64,000 nt of DNA from Babylonia areolata. Taxonomy: Eukaryota > Mollusca > Gastropoda > Neogastropoda > Buccinidae. The stretch spans positions 417,001 to 481,000 of the forward strand of contig NC_134889.1 in NCBI RefSeq assembly GCF_041734735.1. The letters are read 5' to 3'. Below the pieces are notes generated by a model, which was given only the letters and a program-made list of their open reading frames with translations, searched no databases and was not told the DNA's origin. The translations under genes and the position numbers were made by a program. Below, piece after piece: positions 34,770 through 45,829 of this stretch. Position 1 is the first letter of the stretch. Every line of letters starts with the position of its first letter.

Positions 34770-35180
34770 AAGTGGGACGATAAACATCTTTACATCATAC
34801 GATAATTGCATTCTGCCTGTGTGACTGATCTGTTTCAAGTGAGAAGCTGAAAATGGCTTTACATCATACGATAATTGCATTATGTCACTGTGATGCTTGT
34901 TTCAAGTGAGAAGATAGATGTCTTTACATCATACAATATTGCATTATGCCAATATAATTTTGTTTCAAGTGGGAAGATAGATGTCTTTACATCATACAAT
35001 ATTGCATTATGCCAATATAATTTTGTTTCAAGTGGGAAGATAGATGTCTTTACATCATACAATATTGCATTATGCCAATATAATTTTGTTTCAAGTGAGA
35101 AGATAGACGTCTTTACATCATACAGTTACTACCTGATGTCATTGTGATGCTTGTTTCAAGTAGAAAGATGAAGAGCATTC
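34770..35180. repeat. 63 bp tandem repeat, ~6 copies
   Basis: Units of TGTTTCAAGTGGGAAGATAG, ATGTCTTTACATCATACAAT and ATTGCATTATGCCAATATAA. The central three copies are almost identical and the outer ones are degenerate. Confidence 0.95.
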
Positions 35181-35753
35181 CATCATGATAATTCCATACT
35201 GTCTTTGTTACAACTCTAGTGACTTGGTTCCCATATTCTGCTTCGAGAAATGAGTGTTTTGTTGCAATCCTGTGTAACAATGTTTTGTTGCAATCCTGTG
35301 TAACAATGATGTCTTGGGCCTATGAACATTGTTTGATGTCACTCATCAGTGGATACTTCTTTGTCAGTGAACAGTAACTGTGACTGCAGGCAGCGTGGTT
35401 CCCTCTGTCAGCTTTCTGCGGTGGTGAAAATCTCTTGTGGAATGTTGTGCATTGCCCCGTGGGTGATCATTTTTGTCAGCGTGTTCTCTCTCTGTTTGTG
35501 TCCGAGTCTGTGTCTCTGTCTGCCTCTCTGTTTCTGTCTCTGTGTGTACATCTGCCCCCCACACCCCCTCTCCCCCACCCCCCATCTCTCTGTCTGTCTT
35601 TCTGCATCTGTCTCCCTGTCTCTCACCCTCCCTTTCTCACATCTCTCTCTCCCTCCCTCCCTCCCCCACCCTCTCTCTCTCTGTCTCTCTCTCTCTCAGA
35701 GTTGTTAGTCAGTGTATTCTCAGTATGTGACAGCACTGTAGTGCAAAGTGTTT
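35181..35753. other. Unique and pyrimidine-rich sequence
   Basis: A 26 bp duplication (GTTTTGTTGCAATCCTGTGT) occurs near 35255-35308. A TCTGTCTCTC-rich tract spans 35480-35700. No gene is seen. Confidence 0.55.
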
Positions 35754-35759
35754 AATAAA
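35754..35759 (+). terminator. Possible polyadenylation signal AATAAA
   Basis: AATAAA lies about 5.4 kb after the calcium sensor stop codon. Use by that gene would require a very long 3' UTR made largely of minisatellites, so this assignment is weak. Confidence 0.2.
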
Positions 35760-35804
35760 GAAAAGGATGAACACAGTGCATCATTTTCTTTTCCTGTTTA
35801 TCTC

Positions 35805-35880
35805 TTTCACACACACACACACATACGCACACACGTATGCGCGCGCGCGTACACACACACACACACACACACACACAAAG
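35805..35880. repeat. (CA)n with a GCGCGCGC core
   Basis: CA-rich tract broken by ATGCGCGCGCG near 35837-35850. Confidence 0.93.
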
Positions 35881-36276
35881 AGAAAGTGAGAGGATTTCAA
35901 CTGGTTTGTCATTTTCTTTAAATGCAACCATCAACTGCCACCTCATTCAGGAAAATGAAAGAACATAATTATCATAACTTCAGTGTTGACAGGATGAGAT
36001 AACTCCCAGTCAGGGGAAGGTAACGCAGATTTATAGGAAAATAAACACACAGACTATTTTTTGGGAAACAAAGAGTTGGAAAATCGAGTTTGTTTATTTA
36101 AAGTGTGGAAATAGTGCAAAGATATAAGCGAATGTATTTGACACAACAACCGAGTGCAGTTATGTTGTTTCCTGCACTATCATGTTGTTTTAAAGAAAAA
36201 CACTGTACATAACCACTCACATACACCCTCCCACCCAAACACCCACATACACCATCACACAATATTACAACACCAA

Positions 36277-36350
36277 TATTTCAGCTTGAAGTCTTCATCT
36301 GGAGTTTCATAGTCGATGAAAACCCCAAAATGAAGGCTTCAAGCCAAAAT
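36277..36350. repeat. Imperfect inverted repeat (hairpin)
   Basis: The left arm (36278-36300, TTTCAGCTTGAAGTCTTCAT core) pairs with the right arm (36328-36350, ATGAAGGCTTCAAGCCAAAA core) with a few mismatches across a loop of about 27 bases. It could be a foldback of a small DNA element or an RNA hairpin. Confidence 0.5.
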
Positions 36351-36465
36351 AGTGGATTTTTTCTATAACCACTTCTGACACGACTCCGACCCCAGCCTTT
36401 TGATGTACCATGTAGCATATAGTCCTCATCAGGATAACCAGAATCACTTCAGTTGATCAACAACA

Positions 36466-36570
36466 TTACTTTCGTTTTCGATTACGTTTTCGTAGTGTTA
36501 TTGTCGACGTTGTGCGGAAAATCAAATAAATTCTAGCCACCTCTTCTGTACAGTTCGTTCTGGCAGCCAT
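36466..36570 (-). other. Possible first exon / short ORF with YY1-like start
   Basis: The minus-strand ATG at 36570 lies in AAGATGGCTGCC, matching both a strong Kozak context and the YY1 motif AANATGGC(G)GC. The frame gives 34 residues (MAARTNCTEEVARIYLIFRT...) and ends TAA at 36466. It may be the start of a spliced gene running leftward, but no further exon was identified. Confidence 0.15.
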
Positions 36571-37471
36571 CTTGATACGCTCAACAGCTTTTCGCTTTAC
36601 ATGCAAAAGGAAAATGCATCAAAATCGAGCCAAACCTTGCCGAGAAATTGCTTCGAGCACACATTAAGACGGTCGCCATTTGCAAGGGAGGTAAGCGTGT
36701 ACAACTGTGTGGCTGGTACATAATTATGCAAATACTCCTAAACCACGGATGTGTCCGCGGTCGAAAGTGAAAGGCTCAACCATTTTAGTTAGATACTTAC
36801 TTAGTAATCGCTTCCAGGACGACTTTATTTTGGTTTCGTTTATATAGGCCTAATTTCTTTTTCTTTCATTTTCTTTTGATTCAAAAGTTATTTTTCGTTC
36901 ACCATTCTTCAGTCCGGCATATTGACTTGTCGACACTGCAAATACAGACCGTCTACTGGGCCCGGTGGTTAAAACCTGTCTTAGCAGGCATCAGGTTCGT
37001 TTCTTAGTGCGAGACTTAGGAATGTTCTTGCCTTTATTCCAATTTAGCAGTAGCTAAGACCGATCACTTCAGTGCCATGATCTGGCCGAGGTTTGTGGGC
37101 CAGAGTCGTGAGAGGAAAAATGTCAACTGAACGTTCAGTCTGCATGCCTTCTTGCATTAACTCTGCTCTTTCCCACACCCCTGATCAAGTCCGCTTTTCT
37201 CTGTGTTGTGTGTTGTTCTGTATGTTGAGTCATGTTCTGTGTGTTCTGTCACCCGTCTGATGTGCTGGGAGGTCAGAAGGCCTGCTGATGAACACAGAAC
37301 AGACACAGATGGCACAGTTCCGACGCAAGGGAAACAACTGTTGATTTTTAACAGCCAGAAAAGATTGATTTCCCTTGCATCATTTTCCTGGTTTCTCATA
37401 AGAAACGATAGAATAGAAAATTATAATGTGCACGCCCTCATATGTATTTGTATTTGTATTTCTTTTTTCCT

Positions 37472-37858
37472 TTTTTTTTATCACAACAGATTTTTCTGTG
37501 TGAAATTCGGGCTGCTCTCTCCAGGGAGAGCGCGTCGCTATACTACAGCGCCACCCATTTTTTTGGTATTTTTTCCTGCGTGCAGTTTCATTTGTTTTTC
37601 CTATCAAAGTGGATTTTTCTACATAATTTTGCCAGGAACAACCCATTTGTTGCCGTGGGTTCTTTTACGTGCATGCTGCACACGGGACCTCGGTTTATCG
37701 TCTCATCCGAATGACTAGCGTCCAGACCACCACTCAAGGTCTACAAAGAAGTGGAGGGGGAGAAAAATGATCGACGGCTGAGCCGTGATTCGAACCAGCG
37801 CTCTGAGATTCTCTCGCTTCCTTGACGGACGCGTTACCTCTTGGCCATCACTCCACAT
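37472..37858 (-). mobile_element. tRNA-derived SINE, family A-related
   Basis: On the minus strand the tRNA head is at the right: ATGGCCAAGAGGTAACGCG (A-box region) and GGTTCGAATCACGG (B box, near 37782-37795). The core GGGACCTCGGTTTATCGTCT and CATCCGAATGAC is shared with the family A copies. The 3' part differs (GAGAGCGCGTCGCTATACTA), so this is a subfamily with another tail. Confidence 0.85.
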
Positions 37859-38095
37859 GCGTGCGTACCCACACAAGCACGGCAGACACACACCCACACC
37901 CCACACACGCGCACGCGCACGGCAAAATCGACTGAGGCCAAACCGTTTGAAATTTGAGCAGGTGATCCGTCAGTGAAATAAAAAGAAAAAACAAGAAAAA
38001 AAAGAAGAAAGAAAGAAACTGCTGCAGGCACGCGCCTCGGAAAATCATTGACGAGAATGCATAAATTTGACGGGGAAACAGAAGGCAGATGTATC

Positions 38096-38525
38096 GGTTC
38101 AGCTTCTCAAGGAAGCATCACTGCGTTCTCACAAATAATCTGTAGTGTACACAGCTTCTCAAGGAAGCATCACTGCGTTCTCACAAATAATCTATAGTGT
38201 ACACAACACCACATCTGCTATAGGCTGATGCCTGACAGCAGCTTAACCCGACGCGCTTTGTCAGACCTTGAGTGCATACTTATTTATTAATGTACCTATC
38301 AGAGGGGATAAAAATTTGCCGGAGGATAACACTTCTGTTGCCGTGGGTTCTTTTTCAGTGCGCCAAGTGCGTGCTGCACGCGGTTTATCGGTCATCCGAA
38401 TGATTAGACGGCGGGCTCGGTTTGATTTTTCAGTCAAACTTGCGAGAAAGTGCAAAACCGGGATTCGAACTCGTACCTTCACGCACTGACATGTATTGTC
38501 GGGCAGAGAAGCGTCTTAACCTTTC
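38096..38525 (-). mobile_element. tRNA-derived SINE, family A, with internal 58 bp duplication
   Basis: The head with B box GAGTTCGAATCCCGG lies at 38456-38470, followed leftward by the family A core (TTCAGTGCGCCAAGTGCG, GGTTTATCGG, CATCCGAATGA). The 3' region CAGCTTCTCAAGGAAGCATC occurs twice in tandem (near 38097 and 38153), a small duplication inside the element. 37859-38095 is unique sequence with A-rich and CA-rich stretches. Confidence 0.82.
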
Positions 38526-38749
38526 TTGCACCTGGCTGGGTGGCAGTGGGGGAGGGGTGGACATGGACCCGTGGTGGACACCAGACGGGGTTCACTGCAT
38601 CATCGTGATGGAGAGGTCACGTGACATGTCTGATACGATACGAGTTCCATTCCCTGCTTTCCCTGCTGTGGACTCTCGGCAACACAGAGTGGTGACCACC
38701 ACCACCGCAAACCAACCCATATGCGCTTCTCTCGATCTCTTGCTTCATG

Positions 38750-39052
38750 ACACAGTACGTTGAACAGAGGAAGAGATTGTCAATGATTGAAGCCTTAACT
38801 GAGCCGTGACTGAGGTACGTTGAACAGAGGAAGAGATTGTCAATGATTGAAGCCTTAACTGAGCCGTGACTGAGGTACGTTGAACAGAGGAAGAGATTGT
38901 CAATGATTGAAGCCTTAACTGAGCCGTGACTGAGGTACGTTGAACAGAGGAAGAGATTGTCAATGATTGAAGCCTTTGTACTGAGCCGTGACTGAGGTAC
39001 GTTGAACAGAGGAAGAGATTGTCAATGATTGAAGCCTTTGTACTGAGCTGTG
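38750..39052. repeat. 60 bp tandem repeat, ~5 copies
   Basis: Units of ACGTTGAACAGAGGAAGAGA, TTGTCAATGATTGAAGCCTT and AACTGAGCCGTGACTGAGGT. The first three copies are exact repeats with a period of 60; the last two carry TTTGT insertions. High identity implies recent amplification. 38526-38749 is unique. Confidence 0.97.
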
Positions 39053-39327
39053 ACTGTGGCTTCAAATAAAAGCTACATTCAACCAGACGTGCTTCACCAC
39101 AGTGACAACTCAGTTTTCGGTGTCGGAGGGTCAAAAATGTCAACGACCAACCAAAGAAACAAAGCGACCTTTTGATCAATATTAATGCCTGTCGACCTTT
39201 TTTTATTATTATTTTTTTATCAATATTAATGTCTGTCTCGGTAAAAAACCACAAAAAACAAATAAAGTTACAAGGCATTGGTAATAATTATCAGGTGAGT
39301 TTGGTATTCAGAGGTTCAGAGAAGACA

Positions 39328-39505
39328 GGGGGGGGGGGGGGGGGGGGGGGGGAGTGGAGTGGAGGAGAGAAAGGCGGCGGTGGGAAGGGAGCATACAGAC
39401 AAATAGACAGACAGGCAGGAAAAGAGGCGTGCACACACACACACACGCACACACACACACATGCACACACACACACGCGCGCACGCACACACACACACAC
39501 TCACA
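39328..39505. repeat. G-run then (CA)n / (CG)n microsatellite
   Basis: An uninterrupted G run at 39329-39351 is followed by purine-rich spacer and CA/CG repeats from 39431 to 39500. Confidence 0.93.
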
Positions 39506-39539
39506 GGAAGTGAAACAGACGCAAGGAAAGAAACTCAAA

Positions 39540-40530
39540 CAAATCAAGAAAAGACAAGGCAAGGCTATACAAGGAAGGACAATACAAAACATGGCAAGGC
39601 TATACAAGAAAGGTCAATACATAACAAGGCAAGGCTATACAAGAAAGGACAATACATAACAAGGCAAGGCTATACAAGAAAGGACAATACATAACAAGGC
39701 AAGGCTATACAAGAAAGGACATTACATAACAAGGCAAGGCTATACAAGAAAGGTCAATACATAACAAGGCAAGGCTATACAAGGAAGGACAATACATAAC
39801 AAGTCAAGGCTATACAAGAAAGGACATTACAAAACAAGTCAAGGCTATACAAGAAAGGACAATACAAAGCAAGACAAGAAAGGACATTACATAACAAGGC
39901 AAGGCTATACAAGAAAGGACAATACAAAGCAAGACAAGAAAGGACATTACATAACAAGGCAAGGCTATACAAGAAAGGACAATACAAAGCAAGACAAGAA
40001 AGGACATTACAAAACAAGGCAAGGCTATACAAGAAAGGACAATACAAAGCAAGACAAGAAAGGACATTACATAACAAGGCAAGGCTATACAAGAAAGGAC
40101 AATACAGAACAAGGCAAGGCTATACAAGAAAGGTGAATACAAAACAAGGCAAGGCTATACAAGAAAGGTCAATACATAAGTCAAGGTTATACAAGAAAGG
40201 ACATTACAAAACAAGGCAAGGCTATACAAGGAAGGACAATACAAAACAAGACAAGATAAGACAATACAAAACAAGGCAAGGCTATACAAGAAAGCTCAAT
40301 ACATAACAAGTCAAGGTTATACAAGAAAGGACAATACAAAACAAGACAAGAAAGGACAATACAAAACAAGACAAGATAAGACATTACAAAACAAGGCAAG
40401 GCTATACAAGAAAGGTCAATACAGAACAAGGCAAGGCAAGACAAGACAAGACAATATAGAACAAGGCAAGAAAAGACAAAGCAAGGCTATACAAGAAAAG
40501 ACAATACAAAACAAGACAAGACCAGACAAG
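39540..40530. repeat. 35 bp minisatellite
   Basis: Units of AAGGCTATACAAGAAAGGAC followed by AATACATAACAAGGC, with shorter AATACAAAGCAAGACAAG variants. Cys/Leu-rich minus-strand frames are artefacts. Confidence 0.96.
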
Positions 40531-40617
40531 GAAAATTCTTTATTGGAGGAGATAATAGAGAGGCATGTTGTGGCATGCACCGTGTCAGCACAAAATCCAA
40601 GTATGCAGCAGATGAGA

Positions 40618-40624
40618 AAAGCAA

Positions 40625-40677
<53 letters not shown>

Positions 40678-40690
40678 ACGGCAGCAACAA

Positions 40691-40731
<41 letters not shown>

Positions 40732-40738
40732 GCAGTTA
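40618..40738. repeat. (CAA)n/(CAG)n trinucleotide repeat
   Basis: Interrupted CAA and CAG triplets, 120 bp. The frames give poly-Asn/Ser, Thr/Ala or Leu and are not supported as genes. Confidence 0.95.
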
Positions 40739-41019
40739 CCATGTACTTGACAAAATCAAAACTCTACCATGAAAAAACAAATCCAAGAAAGCCTTAAATA
40801 AAATTTCAATCAATATTTTGTGCTTGAAGTGTAAGAACGCATGATGATCAGCCAACGGAAGATGCCTAGACTTCTTCAGTGAAGTCACAAAGGGGGAGCA
40901 AACTGAACCACACCACGTCACATCTGATGACGTAGGAAGGTGAAATGAAGTTCACTTTTTACGGTAGTTCAGTTCAGTTCACTTACTAAATGAGGCAACA
41001 CACACACACACACACGCAC

Positions 41020-41050
<31 letters not shown>

Positions 41051-41359
41051 GATGATAGCTCAACGTGCTCCTGTTAAAGTGGGGTGTGGCCTCTTTTGGT
41101 CTCACGCACGACATCCTGTGATATGTTCGAGGATTTGAATCATGACACAAACCGGGGCTCCGTCCCCAAAAGTTATGTCTCATCAGGCCACAAATATGCC
41201 AGGCCTAGCTCCACGCTAGATGCACGCTAGACAGGTCGCACGGAGGACAAAGAAACCAAGAAATCTGCAGCCAGCACAGCGAACTTGATCTTGGGTGGTG
41301 TGTGTGTGACAACAGTTCGAGAGAAGTTAACGAAGGCAGGGTTTGTCTCCCTGTTCCAG
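40739..41359. other. Unique sequence with a (CA)n tract
   Basis: CA-rich tract at about 40998-41050. The right end is TTTGTCTCCCTGTTCCAG, a strong 3' splice-site sequence leading to a possible microexon at 41360. Confidence 0.5.
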
Positions 41360-41382
41360 GGATTCGATCGTTTCTGACACAG
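41360..41382 (+). other. Candidate 23-nt microexon or 5' UTR exon
   Basis: A strong acceptor (TTTGTCTCCCTGTTCCAG) is followed by only 23 bases ending in ACACAG and then a consensus donor GTAAGT. The pairing of two near-ideal sites so close together is unusual. The host gene is unknown; it could be an upstream exon of the 45830 gene. Confidence 0.3.
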
Positions 41383-41477
41383 GTAAGTTGTCGGCAAGAC
41401 GTTGTTTACGGAGCAAGATCATTTACTCCCAGACACATGTCACAGTGTACAACGTGCTGCTGACCTGACCTGTGAGG

Positions 41478-41736
41478 TATTTGTTGTTGTTCCTGTTGTT
41501 TTGCTGTTCTTGTTCCTGTTTTGTTGTTGTTTTGCTGTTCTTGTTCCTGTTTTGTTGTTGTTTTGCTGTTCTTGTTCCTGTTGTTGTTGCTGTTCTTGTT
41601 CCTGTTTTGTTGTTGTTGTTGTTTTGCTGTTCTTGTTCCTGTTGTTGTTGCTGTTCTTGTTCCTGTTTTGTTGTTGTTGTTGTTTTGCTGTTCTTGTTCC
41701 TGTTTTGTTGTTGTTGTTGCTGTTCTTGTTCCTGTT

Positions 41737-41768
<32 letters not shown>

Positions 41769-42030
41769 GCTGTTCTTGTTCCTGTTGTTGTTGCTGTTCT
41801 TGTTCCTGTTTTGTTGTTGCTGCTGTTCTTGTTCCTGTTTTGTTGTTGTTGCTGTTCTTGTTCCTGTTTTGTTGTTGTTGCTGTTCCTGTTTTGTTGTGT
41901 TGTTGTTGATTTGCTGTTCTTGTTCCTGTTTTGTTGTTGTTGCTGTTCTTGTTCCTGTTTTGTTGTTGTTGTTGTTGCTGTTCTTGTTCCTGTTTTGTTG
42001 TTGTTGTTGCTGCTGCTGCTGTTGTTGTTA
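41478..42030. repeat. TTG-rich minisatellite
   Basis: Units of TGTTGCTGTTCTTGTTCCTG plus TTTTGTTG(TTG)n. The variable (TTG)n length creates phase shifts, so all three forward frames stay open as Cys/Val/Leu-rich sequence. Confidence 0.95.
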
Positions 42031-42219
42031 TTCTTCTTCTGCTTTCCATCTGGTTCTTCATTTTTTGCAATTCTTCTCCTTCTTGCTACTGTAGTGACTG
42101 AAAGTAACCTCCCTTGAATCTAATTTTAGGCAACGGTTGTTGAAACCAATTTTCCATAGCAACACGACGCTGCACTTTGTTTCACACTGAATTCAGCACA
42201 TTGCAGCTGTGCTAGTGTA

Positions 42220-42510
42220 CACCAAACTACACAAACACTACACTACCACTGCTGCTGCTACAAGAGGTTGTTGTTGTTGCTGCTGTTGTTATCGTTATTC
42301 TTGTAGGTTTTGTTCTTGTTTATTGCTACTGCTGCTGCTGGTACAGAAGTACTGTTTTTGCTTCTGCTATAATTATCGTTACTGTTGTTGACTTTATAAT
42401 TACTTTATTCTTGCTAGTACTGCTGCTGCTCAATGCTGCCACTACTGCTGCTGTTACTGTTGCTGCTTCTGTTACAAATGCTGCTATTGCTGCTGTTGTT
42501 GCTGCTACAA
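42220..42510. repeat. Interrupted CTG/CTA trinucleotide tract
   Basis: Imperfect CTGCTGCTA-type triplets. 42031-42219 is unique sequence without a gene. Confidence 0.8.
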
Positions 42511-42589
42511 GTTAATAGTGACTACTATCATGATATCGTTGTCAAATCGTTGATGCGCTCAAGTCGCTTTCCCTGTGACACACTCAGGG

Positions 42590-42845
42590 CTTATTGTTGT
42601 TCTGTTTGTCTGTTGTTCTGTCTGTCTGTTTGTTGTTCTGTCTGTCTGTTTGTTGTTCTGTCTGTCTGTTTGTTCTTCTGTCTGTCTGTTTGTTCTTCTG
42701 TCTGTCTGTTTGTTGTTCTGTCTGTTTGTTGTTCTGTCTGTCTGTTTGTTCTTCTGTCTGTCTGTTTGTTGTTCTGTCTGTTTGTTGTTCTGTCTGTCTG
42801 TTTGTTCTTCTGTCTGTCTGTTTGTTGTTCTGTCTGTTTGTTGTT
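42590..42845. repeat. TCTGTCTGTTTGTTGTTC minisatellite
   Basis: About 14 units of roughly 18-20 bp alternating TTGTTGTTC and TTGTTCTTC endings. Confidence 0.95.
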
Positions 42846-42904
42846 TTCAGATTTAGTTTGATTTTCTGCTGCTTCCTCTGACGATGTCACGGTCATGCTG
42901 CCGT

Positions 42905-44395
42905 TGTTGTTGTTCCTTGTTATGTGGTGTTACTGATGGTGGTGTGTTATGTGGTGTTACTGATGGTGGTGTGTTATGTGGTGTTACTGTCGCTCTGATT
43001 GAAGATGGTGTGTTATGTGGTGTTACTGTTGGTGGTGTGTTATGTGGTGTTACTGTTGCTCTGATTGAAGATGATGATGTGTTATGTGGTGTTACTGTTG
43101 CTCTGATTGAAGATGTGATGTGTTATGTGGTGTTACTGTTGCTCTGATTGAAGATGTGATGTGTTATGTGGTGTTACTGTTGCTCTGATTGAAGATGATG
43201 ATGTGTTATGTGGTGTTACTGTTGCTCTGATTGAAGATGTGATGTGTTATGTGGTGTTACTGATGGTGGTGTGTTATGTGGTGTTACTGTTGCTCTGATT
43301 GAAGATGATGATGTGTTATGTGGTGTTACTGTTGCTCTGATTGAAGATGTGATGTGTTATGTGGTGTTACTGTTGCTCTGATTGAAGATGTGATGTGTTA
43401 TGTGGTGTTACTGTTGCTCTGATTGAAGATGTGATGTGTTATGTGGTGTTACTGTTGCTCTGATTGAAGATGGTGATGTGTTATGTGGTGTTACTGTTGG
43501 TGGTGTGTTATGTGGTGTTACTGATGGTGTAGTGTGATGTGGTGTTACTGTCGCTCTGATTGAAGATGGTGGAGTGTGATGTGGTGTTACTGTCGCTCTG
43601 ATTGAAGATGGTGGAGTGTGATGTGGTGTTACTGTCGCTCTGATTGAAGATGGTGGAGTGTGATGTGGTGTTACTGTCGCTCTGATTGAAGATGGTGGAG
43701 TGTGATGTGGTGTTACTGTCGCTTTGATTGAAGATGGTGATGTGTTATGTGGTGTTACTGTCGCTCTGATTGAAGATGGTGGTGTGTGATGTGGCGTTAC
43801 TGTCGCTTTGATTGAAGATGATGGTGTGTTATGTGGTGTTACTGTCCTTTGATTGAAGATGATGGTGTGTTATGTGGTGTTACTGTCCTTTGATTGAAGA
43901 TGATGGTGTGTGATGTGGTGTTACTGTCCTTTGATTGAAGATGATGGTGTGTGATGTGGTGTTACTGTCCTTTGATTGAAGATGATGGTGTGTGATGTGG
44001 TGTTACTGTCCTTTGATTGAAGATGGTGGAGTGTGATGTGGTGTTACTGTCCTTTGATTGAAGATGATGGTGTGTGATGTGGTGTTACTGTCCTTTGATT
44101 GAAGATGGTGGAGTGTGATGTGGTGTTACTGTCCTTTGATTGAAGATGATGGTGTGTGATATGGTGTTACTGTCCTTTGATTGAAGATGATGGTGTGTTA
44201 TGTGGTGTTACTGTCCTTTGATTGAAGATGGTGGTGTGTTATGTGGTGTTACTGTTGTTGTGATTGAAGATGATGATGTGTTATGTGGTGTTACTGTCCT
44301 TTGATTGAAGATGATGGTGTGTTATGTGGTGTTACTGTTGTTATGATTGAAGATGATGATGCTGTTGCTGTCGCCTTTATCATCGTTGCTGTTGT
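42905..44395. repeat. ~42 bp minisatellite
   Basis: About 1.5 kb of GTGTTATGTGGTGTTACTGT plus TGCTCTGATTGAAGATGATG. Sequential variant zones are TTGCTCTGATTG (to 43470), TCGCTCTGATTG (43540-43790) and TCCTTTGATTG (43830-44330), showing directional homogenisation. Confidence 0.96.
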
Positions 44396-44446
44396 TTTCA
44401 TTTTTGTAAAATGTTCACATCAGACAGCTGAAATATGAACACAGTA

Positions 44447-44447
<1 letters not shown>

Positions 44448-44534
<87 letters not shown>

Positions 44535-44571
44535 CGAATCGATCAATGAATCAAATATCTCTATCTATCTA

Positions 44572-44610
<39 letters not shown>

Positions 44611-44630
44611 GTCTGTCTATTTATCTATCT
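44448..44630. repeat. (GT)n-(AATA)n-(TCTG/TCTA)n compound microsatellite
   Basis: GT run to about 44503, AAAT run to 44534, then TCTATCTG and TCTG runs from 44558. Confidence 0.97.
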
Positions 44631-44642
44631 GACCCATCACAG

Positions 44643-44720
44643 AAGTGACAGAGCACACTGTGGACCTGTACAGCCAGACCTCTGACTTCAGTGTCTGTCT
44701 GCAGATTGCCGCAGTCATCA
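44643..44720 (+). other. Possible exon (VTEHTVDLYSQTSDFSVCLQ)
   Basis: After CCCATCACAG (an acceptor-like sequence) the frame beginning at 44645 reads VTEHTVDLYSQTSDFSVCLQ and continues IAAVITTSG into the 42 bp array. No donor or homologue is certain, and the protein is not recognised. It may be the seed of the following array rather than an exon. Confidence 0.2.
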
Positions 44721-45435
44721 CCACATCTGGTCACATCTGTCAGCAGATTGCCGCAGTCATCACCACATCTGGTCACATCTGTCAGCAGATTGCCGCAGTC
44801 ATCACCACATCTGGTCACATCTGTCTGCAGATTGCCGCAGTCATCACCACATCTGGTCACATCTGTCTGCAGATTGCCGCCGTCATCACCACATCTGGTC
44901 ACATCTGTCAGCAGATTGCCGCCGTCATCACCACATCTGGTCACATCTGTCTGCAGATTGCCGCAGTCATCACCACATCTGGTCACATCTGTCAGCAGAT
45001 TGCCGCAGTCATCACCACATCTGGTCACATCTGTCAGCAGATTGCCGCAGTCATCACTACATCTGGTCACATCTGTCAGCAGATTGCCGCAGTCATCACC
45101 ACATCTGGTCACATCTGTCAGCAGATTGCCGCAGTCATCACCACATCTGGTCACATCTGTCAGCAGATTGCCGCAGTCATCACTACATCTGGTCAAGACA
45201 TCTGTCAGCAGATTGCCGCAGTCATCACCACATCTGGTCACATCTGTCAGCAGATTGCCGCAGTCATCACCACATCTGGTCACATCTGTCAGCAGATTGC
45301 CGCAGTCATCACCACATCTGGTCAACACATCTGTCAGCAGATTGCCGCAGTCATCACCACATCTGGTCAACACATCTGTCAGCAGATTGCCGCAGTCATC
45401 ACCACATCTGGTCAACACATCTGTCAGCACGTCTC
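44702..45435. repeat. 42 bp minisatellite, ~17 units
   Basis: Units of ATTGCCGCAGTCATCACCAC followed by ATCTGGTCACATCTGTCAGC and AG. The 42 bp period keeps about 270-residue frames open on both strands (IAAVITTSGHICQQ repeats forward; CGDDCGNLLTDVTR reverse). A few units add a 3 or 6 bp insertion. Each unit contains both a CTG|GTCACA donor-like site and a CAGCAG acceptor-like site. Confidence 0.95.
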
Positions 45436-45559
45436 CGTTCTCTGACAGTTGTGGAACACATCACCGCCGGCTAAAGTGCCTGCAGCTTGTGGGGAGCATG
45501 CTGGGTGATAGCAGCACCAAGCCCCACAGAACTGTCACCAAGGCAACCCTGAAGAGCTG

Positions 45560-45775
45560 TGAAGTGGACAGGCAGCAGAGGCAACCCTGAAGAGCTGTGA
45601 AGTGGACAGGCAGCAGAGGCAACCCTGAAGAGCTGTGAAGTGGACAGGCAGCAGAGGCAACCCTGAAGAGCTGTGAAGTGGACAGGCAGCAGAGGCAACC
45701 CTGAAGAGCTGTGAAGTGGACAGGCAGCAGAGGCAACCCTGAAGAACTGTGAAGTGGACAGGCAGCAGAGGCAGT
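45560..45775. repeat. 38 bp tandem repeat, ~6 copies
   Basis: Units of AGGCAACCCTGAAGAGCTGT followed by GAAGTGGACAGGCAGCAG. Copies are nearly identical. Confidence 0.96.
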
Positions 45776-45815
45776 TCTGAGGGTTCCTGCAATGCTGTCT
45801 TCACTGCAACTGGAA

Positions 45816-45823
45816 TGACGTCA
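45816..45823. promoter_or_regulatory. CRE palindrome TGACGTCA
   Basis: A perfect CREB/ATF full site seven bases before the ATG of the candidate exon at 45830, in a CpG-rich stretch. If it is a promoter element, transcription would have to start very close by or the true start codon lies elsewhere. Confidence 0.35.
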
Positions 45824-45829
45824 CGGACC

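Larger units (their letters stand above)
35881..37471. other. Longest unique stretch; no confirmed gene
   Basis: Contains an imperfect inverted repeat at 36277-36350 and, on the minus strand, AAGATGGCTGCC at 36561-36572. A 34-codon frame starts at that ATG and ends at 36466. No homologous protein is recognised in either strand. Confidence 0.5.

Noticed and set aside
37780-37860. tRNA gene on the minus strand
   Set aside because: The same reason applies: the tRNA-like head belongs to a family A SINE with the shared core.
39775-40742. Leu/Cys/Ala-rich membrane-protein-like frames on the minus strand
   Set aside because: Repeat translation of the 35 bp array and the CAA/CAG tract. The apparent hydrophobicity comes from composition only.
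41423-42117. Long Cys/Leu/Val or Asn/Thr/Gln frames
   Set aside because: TTG/CAA repeat artefacts that are open in several frames at once.
44621-45590. 266-299 residue frames on both strands
   Set aside because: Produced by the 42 bp period of the array. Symmetric openness on both strands argues against coding.
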